Assembly: GCF_020166435.1 (NCBI RefSeq)
Contig: NZ_JAINZP010000003.1
Coordinates: forward strand, 1 to 64,000
DNA: 64,000 nt
Origin: Pectobacterium versatile
Lineage (GTDB): Bacteria > Pseudomonadota > Gammaproteobacteria > Enterobacterales > Enterobacteriaceae
Direction of reading: 5' to 3'
Shown piece by piece: positions 49,601-61,320 of the stretch. The notes under the pieces are model-generated. The model saw only the letters and a list, made by a program, of their open reading frames with translations, searched no databases and was not told the DNA's origin. Position 1 is the first letter of the stretch, and each line of letters opens with the position of its first letter. The position numbers and the translations under genes are program-made.

Positions 49601-49779
49601 GAATCTTGCAGCGTTGATGCATCGGCCCCTGGATAATTTGCTGTTACTTCAATCGCAGGTGGTGCGATCGTTGGATACTGGGCAATAGGTAATTTAACAA
49701 TTGCCAGCAACCCCGTCAGCATTACCATGATGGCGAGCACCCATGCAAAAATGGGTCGATCTATAAAAAACTTAGCCAT
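46651..49779 (-). CDS. acrB: RND efflux pump AcrB
   Basis: A 1042-residue inner-membrane drug/proton antiporter with twelve membrane helices and two large periplasmic loops. The proton-relay Asp407 and Asp408 ([14 protein letters not shown]) match E. coli numbering, and the relay lysine is in [17 protein letters not shown]. It works with AcrA and TolC to expel antibiotics, bile salts, dyes and plant phenolics. It is 28 bp downstream of acrA. Confidence 0.97.
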   Translation of the reverse strand: MAKFFIDRPIFAWVLAIMVMLTGLLAIVKLPIAQYPTIAPPAIEVTANYPGADASTLQDSVTQVIEQNMNGIDNLMYMSSSSDSSGTVQITLTFDAGTDPDIAQVQVQNKLQLAMPLLPQEVQQQGVNVQKSSSSFLMVAAFISEDGKMSQEDIADYVAANVKDPISRTSGVGDAQLFGAQYAMRIWLDPNKLNNYQLTSSDVTAAIRVQNNQIAAGQLGGAPPVPGQQLNASIIAQTRLNSAEEFSKILLKVNADGSQVRLKDVARVELGAESYDTIARYNGQPAAGIGIKLATGANALDTATAVKNSLTKLEEFFPSGMKVVYPYDTTPFVKISINEVVKTLVEAIVLVFLVMYLFLQNFRATLIPTIAVPVVLLGTFAILSAFGYSINTLTMFAMVLAIGLLVDDAIVVVENVERVMAEEGLPPKEATKRSMEQIQGALVGIALVLSAVFVPMAFTGGSTGAIYRQFSITIVSAMVLSVLVALILTPALCATLLKPIDKGDHGEKKGFFGWFNRLFEKSTNHYTDSVANILRSTGRYLVIYLLIVVGLALLFLRLPTSFLPDEDQGVLLNIVQLPSGATQENTQKIMDRMTQYYLENEKGNVKSVFTVTGFGFSGRGQNAGLAFASLNDWSERSGAENKVLAIAGRANAAFSQYKEAMVFAVNLPAIIELGTATGFDFQLIDQANLGHAKLTEARNQLLGMAAQRPDTLVQVRPNGMEDTPQFRLDIDQEKAQALGVSLSDISSTLATTLGGSYVNDFIDRGRVKKVYVQADAPFRMLPDDIKNWYIRGSNGQMVPFSAFTQSHWEYGSPRLERYNGQPSMQIQGEAAPGKSTGEAMALMENFVTQLPQGIGYEWTGMSYQERLSGNQAPAIYAISLIVVFLCLAALYESWSIPFSVMLVVPLGIIGALIAANMTSLENDVYFKVGLLTTIGLSAKNAILIVEFAKDLMEKEGKGLIEATLDAVRMRLRPILMTSLAFILGVMPLVISSGAGSGAQNAVGTGVMGGMITATVLAIFFVPVFFVVVRRRFGKKVDDTTTH

Positions 49780-49807
49780 GAATTATACCGGCTCCTGTTA
49801 GAACGTC

Positions 49808-51001
49808 TTAAGACTTCGCGGGTTCTGCTGACGCTTGCGGCGTCTGCTGATTTTCTGAAGCGACTTCTTTAGCTTTCACCTGCGCACCGGGTCTGATTTT
49901 TTGCAGACCAGTAACGATAACGCGATCGCCCGCTTTCAAGCCTTCGGTAACTAACCATTTGTCACCAACTGCCTTACTAGTTTTAAGCGTGCGAGGTTCT
50001 ACTTTATCGCCTTCCCCAACCACCATCGCCGTGGCCTGACCACGTGGATCGCGGGTAACACCTTGCTGAGGAACTAACAAGGCTGTTGGGTTCACGCCGG
50101 AATCGAGGCGAGCTCGTACAAACATTCCGGGAAGGAGGTTGTGCTGTGGGTTCGGGAAAATAGCGCGCAGTGTGAGGGAACCGGTGGTTTCGTCTACCGT
50201 GACATCAGAGAATTCTAATGTACCTGCCTCAGTATATTCCGTACCGTTTTCCAACAGCAGGCGAACGTTGGCTTTGCCTTCACTCTGCTTCAGCGTGCCG
50301 TTTTCCAGTTCTCTCTTCAGTTGCAGAAAATCATTACTGGACTGTGTGACATCAACATAAATCGGATCGAGTTGCTGCACGGTTGTTAATGCTGTCGCCT
50401 GTCCGGTTGCCACCAATGCGCCTTCCGTCACTGTGGATTTACCCACGCGGCCTTCGATTGGCGAATTGACTTTGGTATAAGCCAGATTGATTTGTGCCGT
50501 ATCAACTGCCGCTTTGGCAGCCTGAACAGAGGCATCAGCCTGACGGGATGTTGCGACGGCCTGATCGTAATCTTGCTTACTTACGTAGTTGGTGCCAAGC
50601 AGCGGTTTATAGCGGTCAACCGTCAAACGGGCGATTTGTGCCTGAGCTTGTGCCTGAGCGAGTGAACCTTTGGCGCTGTTGTAGTTTGCCTGATATGTCG
50701 CAGGATCGATTTGATACAGCGATGCGCCAGCTTTAACGTCAGACCCTTCAACAAAGTTGCGTTTGAGGATAATACCGCCAACCTGCGGGCGAACCTCTGC
50801 AATGCGGTAAGCACTTGTACGGCCAGGCAGTTCGGTCATGACATTCAGTGCTTCTGTTTTTAACGTCACAATACCCACTTCAGGCATCTGCTGCTGTGCG
50901 CCGCCTTGCTGATTATTGCCGCTATCACATCCTGCGAGCATTAAGCCGCCAGAAAGCATCAGAACTGCCGCCAGAGGCGTTAGCCTTCTGTTTTTGTTCA
51001 T
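49808..51001 (-). CDS. acrA: RND efflux periplasmic adaptor AcrA
   Basis: A 397-residue lipoprotein with lipobox LAGC (Cys25), a beta-barrel and lipoyl domain (VGGIILKRNFVEGSDVKAG) and an alpha-hairpin (about residues 105-170) that meets TolC. The Gln/Ala-rich C-terminus is low complexity. It bridges AcrB and the outer-membrane channel. Divergent from acrR across a shared control region. Confidence 0.97.
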   Translation of the reverse strand: MNKNRRLTPLAAVLMLSGGLMLAGCDSGNNQQGGAQQQMPEVGIVTLKTEALNVMTELPGRTSAYRIAEVRPQVGGIILKRNFVEGSDVKAGASLYQIDPATYQANYNSAKGSLAQAQAQAQIARLTVDRYKPLLGTNYVSKQDYDQAVATSRQADASVQAAKAAVDTAQINLAYTKVNSPIEGRVGKSTVTEGALVATGQATALTTVQQLDPIYVDVTQSSNDFLQLKRELENGTLKQSEGKANVRLLLENGTEYTEAGTLEFSDVTVDETTGSLTLRAIFPNPQHNLLPGMFVRARLDSGVNPTALLVPQQGVTRDPRGQATAMVVGEGDKVEPRTLKTSKAVGDKWLVTEGLKAGDRVIVTGLQKIRPGAQVKAKEVASENQQTPQASAEPAKS

Positions 51002-51091
51002 AGATAAACCTCAAGTGTCCGATTTGAAATTGACCAATGGATCACAAGCTTAAAAACCCATTGCTGCTATAGTCTTATGTTCATGCTATGT

Positions 51092-51115
51092 TACATACAT
51101 TCTTGAATGTATGTA
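51092..51115. promoter_or_regulatory. AcrR operator between acrA and acrR
   Basis: TACATACATT-CTTG-AATGTATGTA is a 24-bp inverted repeat almost identical to the E. coli AcrR operator. It lies 90 bp before acrA and 51 bp before acrR and should mediate both acrAB repression and acrR autorepression. Confidence 0.9.
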
Positions 51116-51143
51116 AATCACGCTTTCCTTCAAATACAGCGAT

Positions 51144-51184
51144 ATGGCACGAAAAACCAAATTATCATGGCACGAAAAACCAAA
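51144..51184 (+). repeat. Tandem duplication over the acrR start codon
   Basis: The 18-mer ATGGCACGAAAAACCAAA occurs at 51144-51161 and again at 51167-51184, an offset of 23 bp. The first ATG is out of frame and opens a 28-codon frame ending at TAA 51228-51230; the second ATG begins acrR. Confidence 0.9.
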
Positions 51185-51808
51185 AAACAGGCTCAGGAAA
51201 CCCGAAAACATATACTGGATACTGCGTTAAGAGTCTTCTCTGAGCATGGTGTGTCCGCGACCTCATTGTCTGACATTGCGACTGCTGCTGGTGTGACTCG
51301 GGGTGCTATTTATTGGCATTTTAAGAACAAAGCCGAAATCTTCGATGAGATCTGGGCTCTGGCTGAGTCAAAAATCAGTGAGTTTGAAATAGAGTATCAG
51401 ACAAAATTCCCTGATAATCCACTCCGCGTGATGCGTGAATTATTGATTTATATGCTGCGTTTAACCGTTAGTGATACGCATTGGCGATCCATTATGGAGA
51501 TCGCTTTTCACAAATGTGAGTTTGTCGGTGAAATGTTGCAATCGTACAATGCGCGCAAAGAGCTTTATCTCTCCTGCTATGTCGATATTGAAGAAAACCT
51601 GATTAAGTGCATCCGGGTGGGGATGTTGCCGACGGACATTCATCCACGTCGTGCGGCGATTGCGATGCGTGCCTACTTTTCTGGCGTGATGGAAAACTGG
51701 CTATTTATGCCGGAAAGTTTCGATCTCGATCAGGAAGCCTCCGCGCTGGTGGATGCTTTTATTGATATGCTGCATTTTAGCTCGGCGCTACGTAAACCCG
51801 CTGAATAA
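51167..51808 (+). CDS. acrR: TetR-family repressor AcrR
   Basis: A 213-residue TetR-type repressor of acrAB. N-terminal helix-turn-helix (ATSLSDIATAAGVTRGAIYW, residues about 26-46) and a ligand-binding helical domain. The start MARKTKKQAQETRKHILD matches E. coli AcrR; the frame open to 51107 gives a 20-residue extension crossing the operator and is rejected. No clear Shine-Dalgarno lies directly before this ATG because the duplicated start region occupies that place. In E. coli mscK follows; here it does not. Confidence 0.94.
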   Translation: MARKTKKQAQETRKHILDTALRVFSEHGVSATSLSDIATAAGVTRGAIYWHFKNKAEIFDEIWALAESKISEFEIEYQTKFPDNPLRVMRELLIYMLRLTVSDTHWRSIMEIAFHKCEFVGEMLQSYNARKELYLSCYVDIEENLIKCIRVGMLPTDIHPRRAAIAMRAYFSGVMENWLFMPESFDLDQEASALVDAFIDMLHFSSALRKPAE

Positions 51809-51865
51809 GCTGTTGATCGACGGCGCTAATACCTGTTGCCTTTAAGCTCCTGAGCTATTTTTACC

Positions 51866-52036
51866 TTAGGCGGAGGATTTAGCGTCACCATCTTCTTGTG
51901 AGAGCTTTTTCTCAAAATCGGTTCGTACTATTGCCAATGCGGCTAGCGCGATACGGGGTTCGATCTGGTTCTCTTCCAGCAGCATAATCAAATCGACCGC
52001 CAGCTTGACTTCAGATGGGGCGTTTTCAAGTGACAT
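51866..52036 (-). CDS. rsmS: Pleiotropic regulatory protein RsmS (YbaM)
   Basis: A 56-residue frame read from the minus strand: [20 protein letters not shown] then [17 protein letters not shown]. It matches the DUF2496/YbaM family. In soft-rot bacteria and Serratia the family is known as RsmS, a modulator of secondary metabolites and virulence factors; the mechanism is not settled. It is 37 bp upstream-to-downstream of priC with both on the minus strand, so priC's transcript likely includes it. Confidence 0.9.
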   Translation of the reverse strand: MSLENAPSEVKLAVDLIMLLEENQIEPRIALAALAIVRTDFEKKLSQEDGDAKSSA

Positions 52037-52073
52037 GAATCAGTTCCTCCTCTTTCTCGGCGAAGCCGCCGCG

Positions 52074-52610
52074 CTACAGCCCTTGTTCCCGGCGTTCGAT
52101 CTGACGTTCCAGACGTAATAGTGCCTGGTGGCAGCGGGATAGCCGTCCTTCGAGCGCAGCCAGCTCTTTTTGCAGCCGCTGTTGCTCGCTGAATTGCGTC
52201 TGCGTGATGAGCAGGCTTTCTCTATCCTGAATCATAGAAAGCAGACGGCGTTCATAATCCTGATGTTCCGCGAGCTTGTGATACAGATCTTCCGGCTGTG
52301 GTGCGTTACTTTGCTCCTGCCTGCGTAATGACTGCGTTGCCAGCTCACGCTGCAATGCAGCTATCTGGCTGACCAGCTTTTCAGCCAAAAATGCCACGCG
52401 ATCGGTGCGCTGCTCTGCTACTAACTGCTTTATCGCTTGTAAATTTTGTTCAACTTCGGCGCGATAATCACGTAGCCGGGTGCCGTAGCTGCTAAAAAGT
52501 TGACGATCAAAACGCGATTGCGGCACGGCTTTATCCGCCAGCGGCTCAAGCTCTTTCGCTAGCGTATTAATTTGTTGTTCAAGCGCTTGTAGCAATCGAT
52601 GCGTGTTCAC
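52074..52610 (-). CDS. priC: Primosomal replication protein PriC
   Basis: A 178-residue Arg/Gln/Leu-rich helical protein matching PriC in position and pattern (LFSSYGTRLRDYRAEVEQNL). It loads DnaB at stalled forks through SSB, together with the Rep helicase. The family diverges quickly, and similarity to E. coli PriC is modest. It is followed by rsmS, as priC-ybaM in E. coli. Confidence 0.88.
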   Translation of the reverse strand: MNTHRLLQALEQQINTLAKELEPLADKAVPQSRFDRQLFSSYGTRLRDYRAEVEQNLQAIKQLVAEQRTDRVAFLAEKLVSQIAALQRELATQSLRRQEQSNAPQPEDLYHKLAEHQDYERRLLSMIQDRESLLITQTQFSEQQRLQKELAALEGRLSRCHQALLRLERQIERREQGL

Positions 52611-52819
52611 TTTTTTCCCTTATGGTCAGCTGATTATTCAGCGAGCTAGCTTCGCGCGGTGTGTCGGCGCGTGGTATATATCGGCATCGTTAGTCTACGT
52701 CGCTTTACTGCACTGCATGAGGATATCTTAACTAATCCATCAGGCAAGGTGGTGATAAAGTGTGGTGGACATTGTCACAGACAAAACATAGTTGTAGTGA
52801 ACAAAACAGAAAGGTGAAT

Positions 52820-53215
52820 ATGTATCGCGTGTTGCTGATGATATTGGGATGGGTTGCTGTTGTGCTGGCAACGTTAGGGGTCGTGTTGCCTTTATTGCCG
52901 ACCACACCTTTCTTGTTACTGGCCGCTTGGTGTTTTGCCCGCTCGTCCCCGCGTTTCCATGACTGGTTACTGTACCGATCCTGGTTTGGTCGCTATCTGC
53001 GCCACTGGCAGCAGCATCGGGCGTTGCCGCCGGGGGCAAAATGGAAGGCTGTCACCATGATTTTGTTAACATTCGCGCTTTCGCTCTGGCTGGTTAAGCT
53101 CGTCTGGGTCAGGATCTTGCTGTTGGTCATTTTGGCTATTTTGCTGACCTTCATGCTTCGTTTACCCGTGATTGATCCAGAACAACAAACGCAGAGTGCG
53201 AATCCGAAAAGATAG
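52820..53215 (+). CDS. ybaN: YbaN family DUF454 inner-membrane protein
   Basis: A 131-residue protein with three hydrophobic segments and the signature LGVVLPLLPTTPFLLLAAWC (residues 19-38). The function of DUF454 is unknown. The ATG at 52820 aligns with E. coli YbaN and follows AAGGTG; the 20-residue upstream extension is rejected. It precedes apt, as in E. coli. Confidence 0.9.
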   Translation: MYRVLLMILGWVAVVLATLGVVLPLLPTTPFLLLAAWCFARSSPRFHDWLLYRSWFGRYLRHWQQHRALPPGAKWKAVTMILLTFALSLWLVKLVWVRILLLVILAILLTFMLRLPVIDPEQQTQSANPKR

Positions 53216-53430
53216 TGTAAGCGGCGGCCTCTGTGACGGACAGACAAAAAATACACACCCAGAGTGCGGGTGGTTGCATTTATCCGTCACTTTGACTAGA
53301 TTTGACCGTTTTCGTGCACGGGTCGCCATTTTTCCTCTTTGTCATAATGCCTATTCATCGCATCATGCGATGATGAAAGCCTTGTGGCGACCGGCATTGG
53401 TATGTTCAGAACGTTTTATCAGGCACAACT

Positions 53431-53985
53431 ATGACGACCGTAACAGCACAGCAGGCAGAATTAATTAAAAACAGTATCAAAAGCATCCCCGATTATCCTA
53501 AGTTGGGCATACTGTTCCGTGATGTTACCAGCCTGCTGGAAGATCCTGTGGCCTATGCGGCCAGTATTGAGATGCTGGCAAACCGTTACCGCAACACTGG
53601 TGTGACGAAGGTTGTCGGTACTGAAGCGCGTGGTTTCCTGTTTGGCGCCCCAGTTGCGTTGGCGCTAGGCGTAGGTTTTGTTCCCGTGCGTAAACCGGGC
53701 AAGCTGCCACGTGCGACTATCAGTGAAAGCTATGAACTGGAATACGGTTCAGATACGCTGGAAATTCATGCAGATGCAATCTCCGCTGGCGATAATGTTC
53801 TGGTGATCGACGATCTGCTGGCAACCGGCGGTACGCTCGAAGCCACGGTGAAATTGATCCGTCGCCTGGGTGGTTCGGTCAATGATGCCGCTTTTATCAT
53901 CAATTTGTTCGATCTGGGTGGCGAGCAACGCCTGACCGAGATGGGTGTCACCTGCTATAGCCTGGTTGACTTCCCCGGACATTAA
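53431..53985 (+). CDS. apt: Adenine phosphoribosyltransferase
   Basis: A 184-residue purine-salvage enzyme converting adenine and PRPP to AMP. The PRPP-binding motif [16 protein letters not shown] is near residues 123-138, and [10 protein letters not shown] contributes to adenine binding. It lies upstream of dnaX with 74 bp between, the conserved order. Confidence 0.97.
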   Translation: MTTVTAQQAELIKNSIKSIPDYPKLGILFRDVTSLLEDPVAYAASIEMLANRYRNTGVTKVVGTEARGFLFGAPVALALGVGFVPVRKPGKLPRATISESYELEYGSDTLEIHADAISAGDNVLVIDDLLATGGTLEATVKLIRRLGGSVNDAAFIINLFDLGGEQRLTEMGVTCYSLVDFPGH

Positions 53986-54059
53986 TCATAACAGTCTCGC
54001 CGATAGCGGCGTGGCTGTGTTAGCATGATCGCCTCAATAACTCGACTGTTGCGGTATTG

Positions 54060-56453
<2,394 letters not shown>

Positions 56454-56454
<1 letters not shown>

Positions 56455-57059
56455 TGCAGACCAGTCCGCTTCTTGAATCATTGATGGAAGCGCTGCGCTG
56501 CCTGCCGGGCGTTGGGCCCAAGTCGGCGCAGCGCATGGCGTTTCAGCTACTGCAACGTAACCGCAGTGGCGGTATGCGTCTGGCGCAGGCGTTGACGCGG
56601 GCGATGTCCGAAATCGGTCACTGTAGCGATTGCCGGACATTTACCGAGCAGGACGTTTGTGCGATTTGCTCAAATCCGCGCCGCCAGCAAAACGGGCAGA
56701 TTTGTGTGGTAGAAAGCCCCGCGGATATTCATGCCATTGAACAGACGGGGCAGTTTGCTGGTCGTTACTTCGTTCTGATGGGGCATTTGTCACCGTTGGA
56801 TGGCATTGGCCCAGACGATATCGGTTTAGGGCGGTTGGAAGAACGCCTGCAAGTGGAATCGATGAGCGAAGTGATTCTGGCTACCAACCCGACTGTGGAA
56901 GGTGATGCCACCGCGAATTATATCGCTGAACTGTGCGCACAACACGGTGTGATGGCAAGCCGCATTGCACACGGTGTTCCCGTTGGCGGTGAGCTGGAAA
57001 TGGTCGATGGCACTACGCTTTCCCATTCACTTGCGGGTCGTCAGCCTTTCCGGTTTTAA
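56454..57059 (+). CDS. recR: Recombination protein RecR
   Basis: A 201-residue protein acting with RecF and RecO to load RecA on gapped DNA. Helix-hairpin-helix [15 protein letters not shown], zinc finger Cys57, Cys60, Cys69 and Cys72, and a Toprim domain ([17 protein letters not shown]). It is translationally coupled to ybaB by one overlapping base. Confidence 0.97.
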
Positions 57060-57147
57060 TCTGTCGGCTGCCAGTATCATTATCTGGCAGCCGCAGTCTT
57101 GTGTTCCTCTTTCATCTCACTGTTTTCTTTTTTCGCTGAATTTACCC

Positions 57148-57176
57148 CTTGAAATCACCTTGGTTTATCCCCACTT
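57148..57176 (+). promoter_or_regulatory. htpG: Sigma-32 heat-shock promoter of htpG
   Basis: CTTGAAA at 57148-57154, a 14-bp spacer and CCCCACTT at 57169-57176, about 57 bp before the htpG ATG. It fits the RpoH consensus, and E. coli htpG is an RpoH gene. Confidence 0.85.
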
Positions 57177-57232
57177 GCTACTTATCGTCAGTTTAATCAG
57201 CCTGAATAATATTAGGATTGAGGTAAGCAACA

Positions 57233-59122
57233 ATGAGCATGAAAGGCCAAGAAACTCGCGGGTTCCAGTCCGAAGTTAAGCAACTCCTGCATTTGATGAT
57301 CCATTCGCTTTATTCCAACAAAGAAATTTTTCTGCGTGAATTGATCTCCAACGCCTCCGATGCGGCAGACAAGCTGCGTTTCCGTGCGCTGTCCACACCA
57401 GAGCTGTATGCGGGTGATGGCGATCTGCGCGTGCGTGTGTCTACGGATAAAGAAAAACGCACCCTGACGATTTCTGACAACGGTATCGGCATGAGCCGTG
57501 ACGAAGTCATTGATAATCTCGGTACGATTGCGAAATCCGGCACCAAGGCCTTTCTGGAATCTATGGGTTCCGATCAGGTTAAAGATAGCCAACTGATTGG
57601 CCAGTTCGGTGTGGGCTTCTACTCTGCCTTCATCGTGGCGGATAAAGTGACCGTGCGTACCCGTGCCGCGGGAGCGAGTGCCGATCAGGGCGTGTACTGG
57701 GAATCTGCTGGTGAAGGTGATTACACCATCGCTGACATCACCAAAGACGATCGTGGTACGGAAATCACCTTGCACCTGCGTGAAGGTGAAGACGAATTCC
57801 TGGATGATTGGCGTGTGCGTTCCGTCATCAGCAAATATTCCGACCACATCGCGCTGCCGGTAGAAATTCAATCCCAGACAGAAAGCGAAGAAGAAGGCGG
57901 TGAGTCCACCGTTAGCTGGGAAAAAGTTAACAAAGCACAGGCTCTGTGGACGCGCAGTAAATCTGAAGTCAGCGATGAGGAATATAACGAGTTTTATAAA
58001 CACATCTCCCATGACTTTACCGATCCACTGAGCTGGAGCCACAATCGTGTGGAAGGGAAGCAGGAATACACTAGTCTGCTTTATATCCCTGCCCGTGCAC
58101 CGTGGGATATGTGGAACCGCGATCATAAACACGGTTTGAAACTGTACGTTCAGCGCGTCTTTATTATGGATGATGCCGAGCAGTTCATGCCGAACTACCT
58201 GCGTTTTGTTCGTGGCCTGATTGATTCCAACGATCTGCCGCTGAACGTTTCCCGTGAGATTTTGCAGGACAGCCGTGTGACGCAGAACCTGCGTAATGCG
58301 CTGACTAAACGCGTGCTGCAAATGCTGGATAAACTGGCGAAAGATGACGCGGAGAAATACCAAACGTTCTGGCAACAGTTCGGTCTGGTGCTGAAAGAAG
58401 GCCCGGCTGAAGATGGCAGCAATCGCGAAGCGATCGCGAAACTGCTGCGCTTTGCCACTACGCAATCCGACAGCTCCGCACAGACGGTATCGCTGGAAGA
58501 TTACGTTAGCCGGATGGTGGAAAGTCAGGACAAGATCTACTACATCACTGCGGATAGCTATGCGGCGGCGAAAAGCAGCCCGCATCTGGAACTGTTCCGT
58601 AAGAAAGGCATCGAGGTATTGCTGTTGTCCGAGCGTATTGACGAATGGATGATGAGCTACCTGACTGAGTTCGACGGTAAATCCTTCCAGTCTGTTAGCA
58701 AAGCAGATGACACGCTGGATAAACTGGCTGATGAAGAAAACGATGCGCAGAAAGAAGCACAGAAAGCGCTGGAGCCATTTATTGATCGTGTGAAAACCCT
58801 GCTGGGCGAGCGTGTTAAAGATGTGCGTTTCACCTACCGTTTGACCGATACGCCTGCGATTGTCGTAACGGATGCTGACGAGATGAGCACGCAGATGGCG
58901 AAACTGTTCGCCGCAGCGGGCCAACAGGCACCAGAAGTGAAGTACATTTTTGAACTGAACCCAGAGCACGCGCTAATTAAACGTGCGGCTGACGTTTCTG
59001 ATGAGGCTGAATTTGGCGAGTGGGTTGAACTGCTGCTGGATCAGGCTCTGCTGGCCGAACGCGGTACGCTGGACGATCCGAACCTGTTCATCCGCCGTAT
59101 GAATCAGCTGTTAAGTGCCTGA
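57233..59122 (+). CDS. htpG: Molecular chaperone HtpG (Hsp90)
   Basis: A 629-residue Hsp90 homologue. GHKL ATPase domain motifs: [26 protein letters not shown] and [17 protein letters not shown]. The middle domain has the catalytic-loop Arg ([11 protein letters not shown]), and the C-terminal dimerisation domain ends at the stop. It cooperates with DnaK in refolding. Two close ATGs exist (57233, 57239); GAGG spacing favours the first. Confidence 0.98.
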   Translation: MSMKGQETRGFQSEVKQLLHLMIHSLYSNKEIFLRELISNASDAADKLRFRALSTPELYAGDGDLRVRVSTDKEKRTLTISDNGIGMSRDEVIDNLGTIAKSGTKAFLESMGSDQVKDSQLIGQFGVGFYSAFIVADKVTVRTRAAGASADQGVYWESAGEGDYTIADITKDDRGTEITLHLREGEDEFLDDWRVRSVISKYSDHIALPVEIQSQTESEEEGGESTVSWEKVNKAQALWTRSKSEVSDEEYNEFYKHISHDFTDPLSWSHNRVEGKQEYTSLLYIPARAPWDMWNRDHKHGLKLYVQRVFIMDDAEQFMPNYLRFVRGLIDSNDLPLNVSREILQDSRVTQNLRNALTKRVLQMLDKLAKDDAEKYQTFWQQFGLVLKEGPAEDGSNREAIAKLLRFATTQSDSSAQTVSLEDYVSRMVESQDKIYYITADSYAAAKSSPHLELFRKKGIEVLLLSERIDEWMMSYLTEFDGKSFQSVSKADDTLDKLADEENDAQKEAQKALEPFIDRVKTLLGERVKDVRFTYRLTDTPAIVVTDADEMSTQMAKLFAAAGQQAPEVKYIFELNPEHALIKRAADVSDEAEFGEWVELLLDQALLAERGTLDDPNLFIRRMNQLLSA

Positions 59123-59136
59123 TAGTGATATCCTCC

Positions 59137-59163
59137 AGACCCCGGTGACAACTGGGGTCTTTC
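59137..59163 (+). terminator. htpG: htpG intrinsic terminator
   Basis: AGACCCCGGT, GACA loop, ACTGGGGTCT and TTCCCC, with one mismatch in the stem. Confidence 0.75.
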
Positions 59164-59359
59164 CCCTGACTTTTACGCTTACTTCCGTTATTGAGTTTTT
59201 CTTCGTCTACACTGAATGGCAACATTGGGCAGACGGCAAACCGTATTTTTAGGTATCTGGCTTTTTTTCATCTGCCTCTGCGTTGCTGAAGCGAGCCCGT
59301 TCCTTGAGCATAAGCGTCTGGAATGGTATGGTTTAGCGATTTTCAAATTTATTTTATAA

Positions 59360-60031
<672 letters not shown>

Positions 60032-60062
60032 TTTTTCTAAGCGAATCATACTCCGCTATCTG

Positions 60063-60090
60063 AATGCCAGACGATCGTCTGGCATTTTTT
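60063..60090 (+). terminator. adk: adk intrinsic terminator
   Basis: AATGCCAGAC-GATC-GTCTGGCATT followed by TTTT, 31 bp after adk. A perfect stem. Confidence 0.92.
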
Positions 60091-60253
60091 CGTTCTGAGA
60101 TCCTCATTTGCTTTGTTTCCTCTATTGATAGCATCGGCGTTATCCCTGCTATCTACCCGTATTTGTTTAGCTTTTTTTCGCTACAATAGACATTTGATGT
60201 TACGCACTGGCGGGCTGAGAGAAAGCCTGCTTCTCCATAAAAGGAAGACGGCG

Positions 60254-61216
60254 ATGAAACAAGAGAAATACGGCGTGCTGATGGTGAACTTAGGGACACC
60301 CGATGCCCCGACGCCGCAGGCGGTGAGGCGTTATCTGGCGGAGTTTCTCAGCGACCGACGCGTGGTGGATACGCCGCGCCTGCTATGGTGGCCGCTGCTG
60401 CGCGGTATCATCCTGCCAACCCGTTCACCGCGAGTGGCGAAGCTCTATCAATCGGTCTGGATGGAAGAGGGATCGCCGCTGTTGGTGATTAGCCGTCGAC
60501 AGCAGCAGGCACTGGCTGCTCGCATGCCGGAAACGCCTGTTGAACTGGGGATGAGCTATGGTTCGCCCAGTCTGCGTTCGGCGCTGGATAAGCTACTGGC
60601 GCAAGGCGTAACGCAACTGGTGGTCTTGCCGATGTATCCGCAGTATTCCTGCTCAACAACAGCCGCTGTGTGGGATGGGTTAGCGGCGCAACTGCGGGAT
60701 AATCGTCAGTTGCCTGCGATTCGCTTTATCCGTGATTACGCCGAACATCCTGCGTATATTGCGGCGTTGAAGCACCGTGTCGAGCAGTCTTTTGCTGAAC
60801 ACGGTGAACCCGACAGATTAGTGATCTCCTATCACGGCATTCCCGAGCGGTATGCCAATGAAGGGGATGACTATCCACAACGCTGTCGGGCGACCACCGA
60901 GGCGCTGATTGCTGCGCTGGGGCTGCCGGAAGGCAAAATAATGATGACCTTCCAGTCGCGTTTTGGCCGTGAACCCTGGCTGACGCCATATACGGATGAA
61001 ACCATGCAGGGGCTACCCGCGCAGGGAATCAAGCACATTCAGATTATGTGCCCCGGTTTTTCCGCTGATTGTCTGGAAACGTTGGAAGAGATTCAGGAAC
61101 AGAACCGTGAGATTTTCCTGCACGCAGGCGGAGAGGCATTCCACTATATTCCTGCGCTCAATGACGATCCGCTACACATCGATCTGCTGGAACAGTTAGT
61201 GAGCAAAGCAGAGTAG
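60254..61216 (+). CDS. hemH: Ferrochelatase
   Basis: A 320-residue enzyme inserting ferrous iron into protoporphyrin IX, the last heme step. The metal-binding His is in SYHGIPERY, and [18 protein letters not shown] is the family signature. The ATG at 60254 follows AAGGAAG and gives the E. coli length; a 47-residue longer frame crosses the adk-hemH spacer and is rejected. Heme made here feeds the cytochrome bo3 encoded upstream. Confidence 0.97.
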   Translation: MKQEKYGVLMVNLGTPDAPTPQAVRRYLAEFLSDRRVVDTPRLLWWPLLRGIILPTRSPRVAKLYQSVWMEEGSPLLVISRRQQQALAARMPETPVELGMSYGSPSLRSALDKLLAQGVTQLVVLPMYPQYSCSTTAAVWDGLAAQLRDNRQLPAIRFIRDYAEHPAYIAALKHRVEQSFAEHGEPDRLVISYHGIPERYANEGDDYPQRCRATTEALIAALGLPEGKIMMTFQSRFGREPWLTPYTDETMQGLPAQGIKHIQIMCPGFSADCLETLEEIQEQNREIFLHAGGEAFHYIPALNDDPLHIDLLEQLVSKAE

Positions 61217-61266
61217 GGACAAGACCGTTTTTGTCTGGTGATGTTTGACGGTATATTGCACAACGT

Positions 61267-61301
61267 AAAAAAATGGCGGGCCAAATAGACCCGCCATTTT
61301 T
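61267..61301. terminator. Bidirectional terminator between hemH and ybaL
   Basis: AAAAATGGCGGG and CCCGCCATTTTT with a nine-base loop, symmetric A and T tails, between the two convergent genes. Confidence 0.92.
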
Positions 61302-61320
61302 GTCTCTAACGTGTAGGCAT

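Noticed and set aside
51107-51166. 20-residue N-terminal extension of AcrR
   Set aside because: It begins within the AcrR operator and is not part of any AcrR; the true start is MARKTKKQAQETRK.
57212-58969. 585-residue open frame antisense to htpG
   Set aside because: It is a codon-bias shadow of the highly expressed htpG gene; its product is low complexity, rich in Phe, Arg and Gln, matches no family, and the sense gene is certain.
60113-60253. 47-residue N-terminal extension of hemH
   Set aside because: It covers the adk-hemH spacer. AAGGAAG before ATG 60254 and agreement with E. coli length settle the start.
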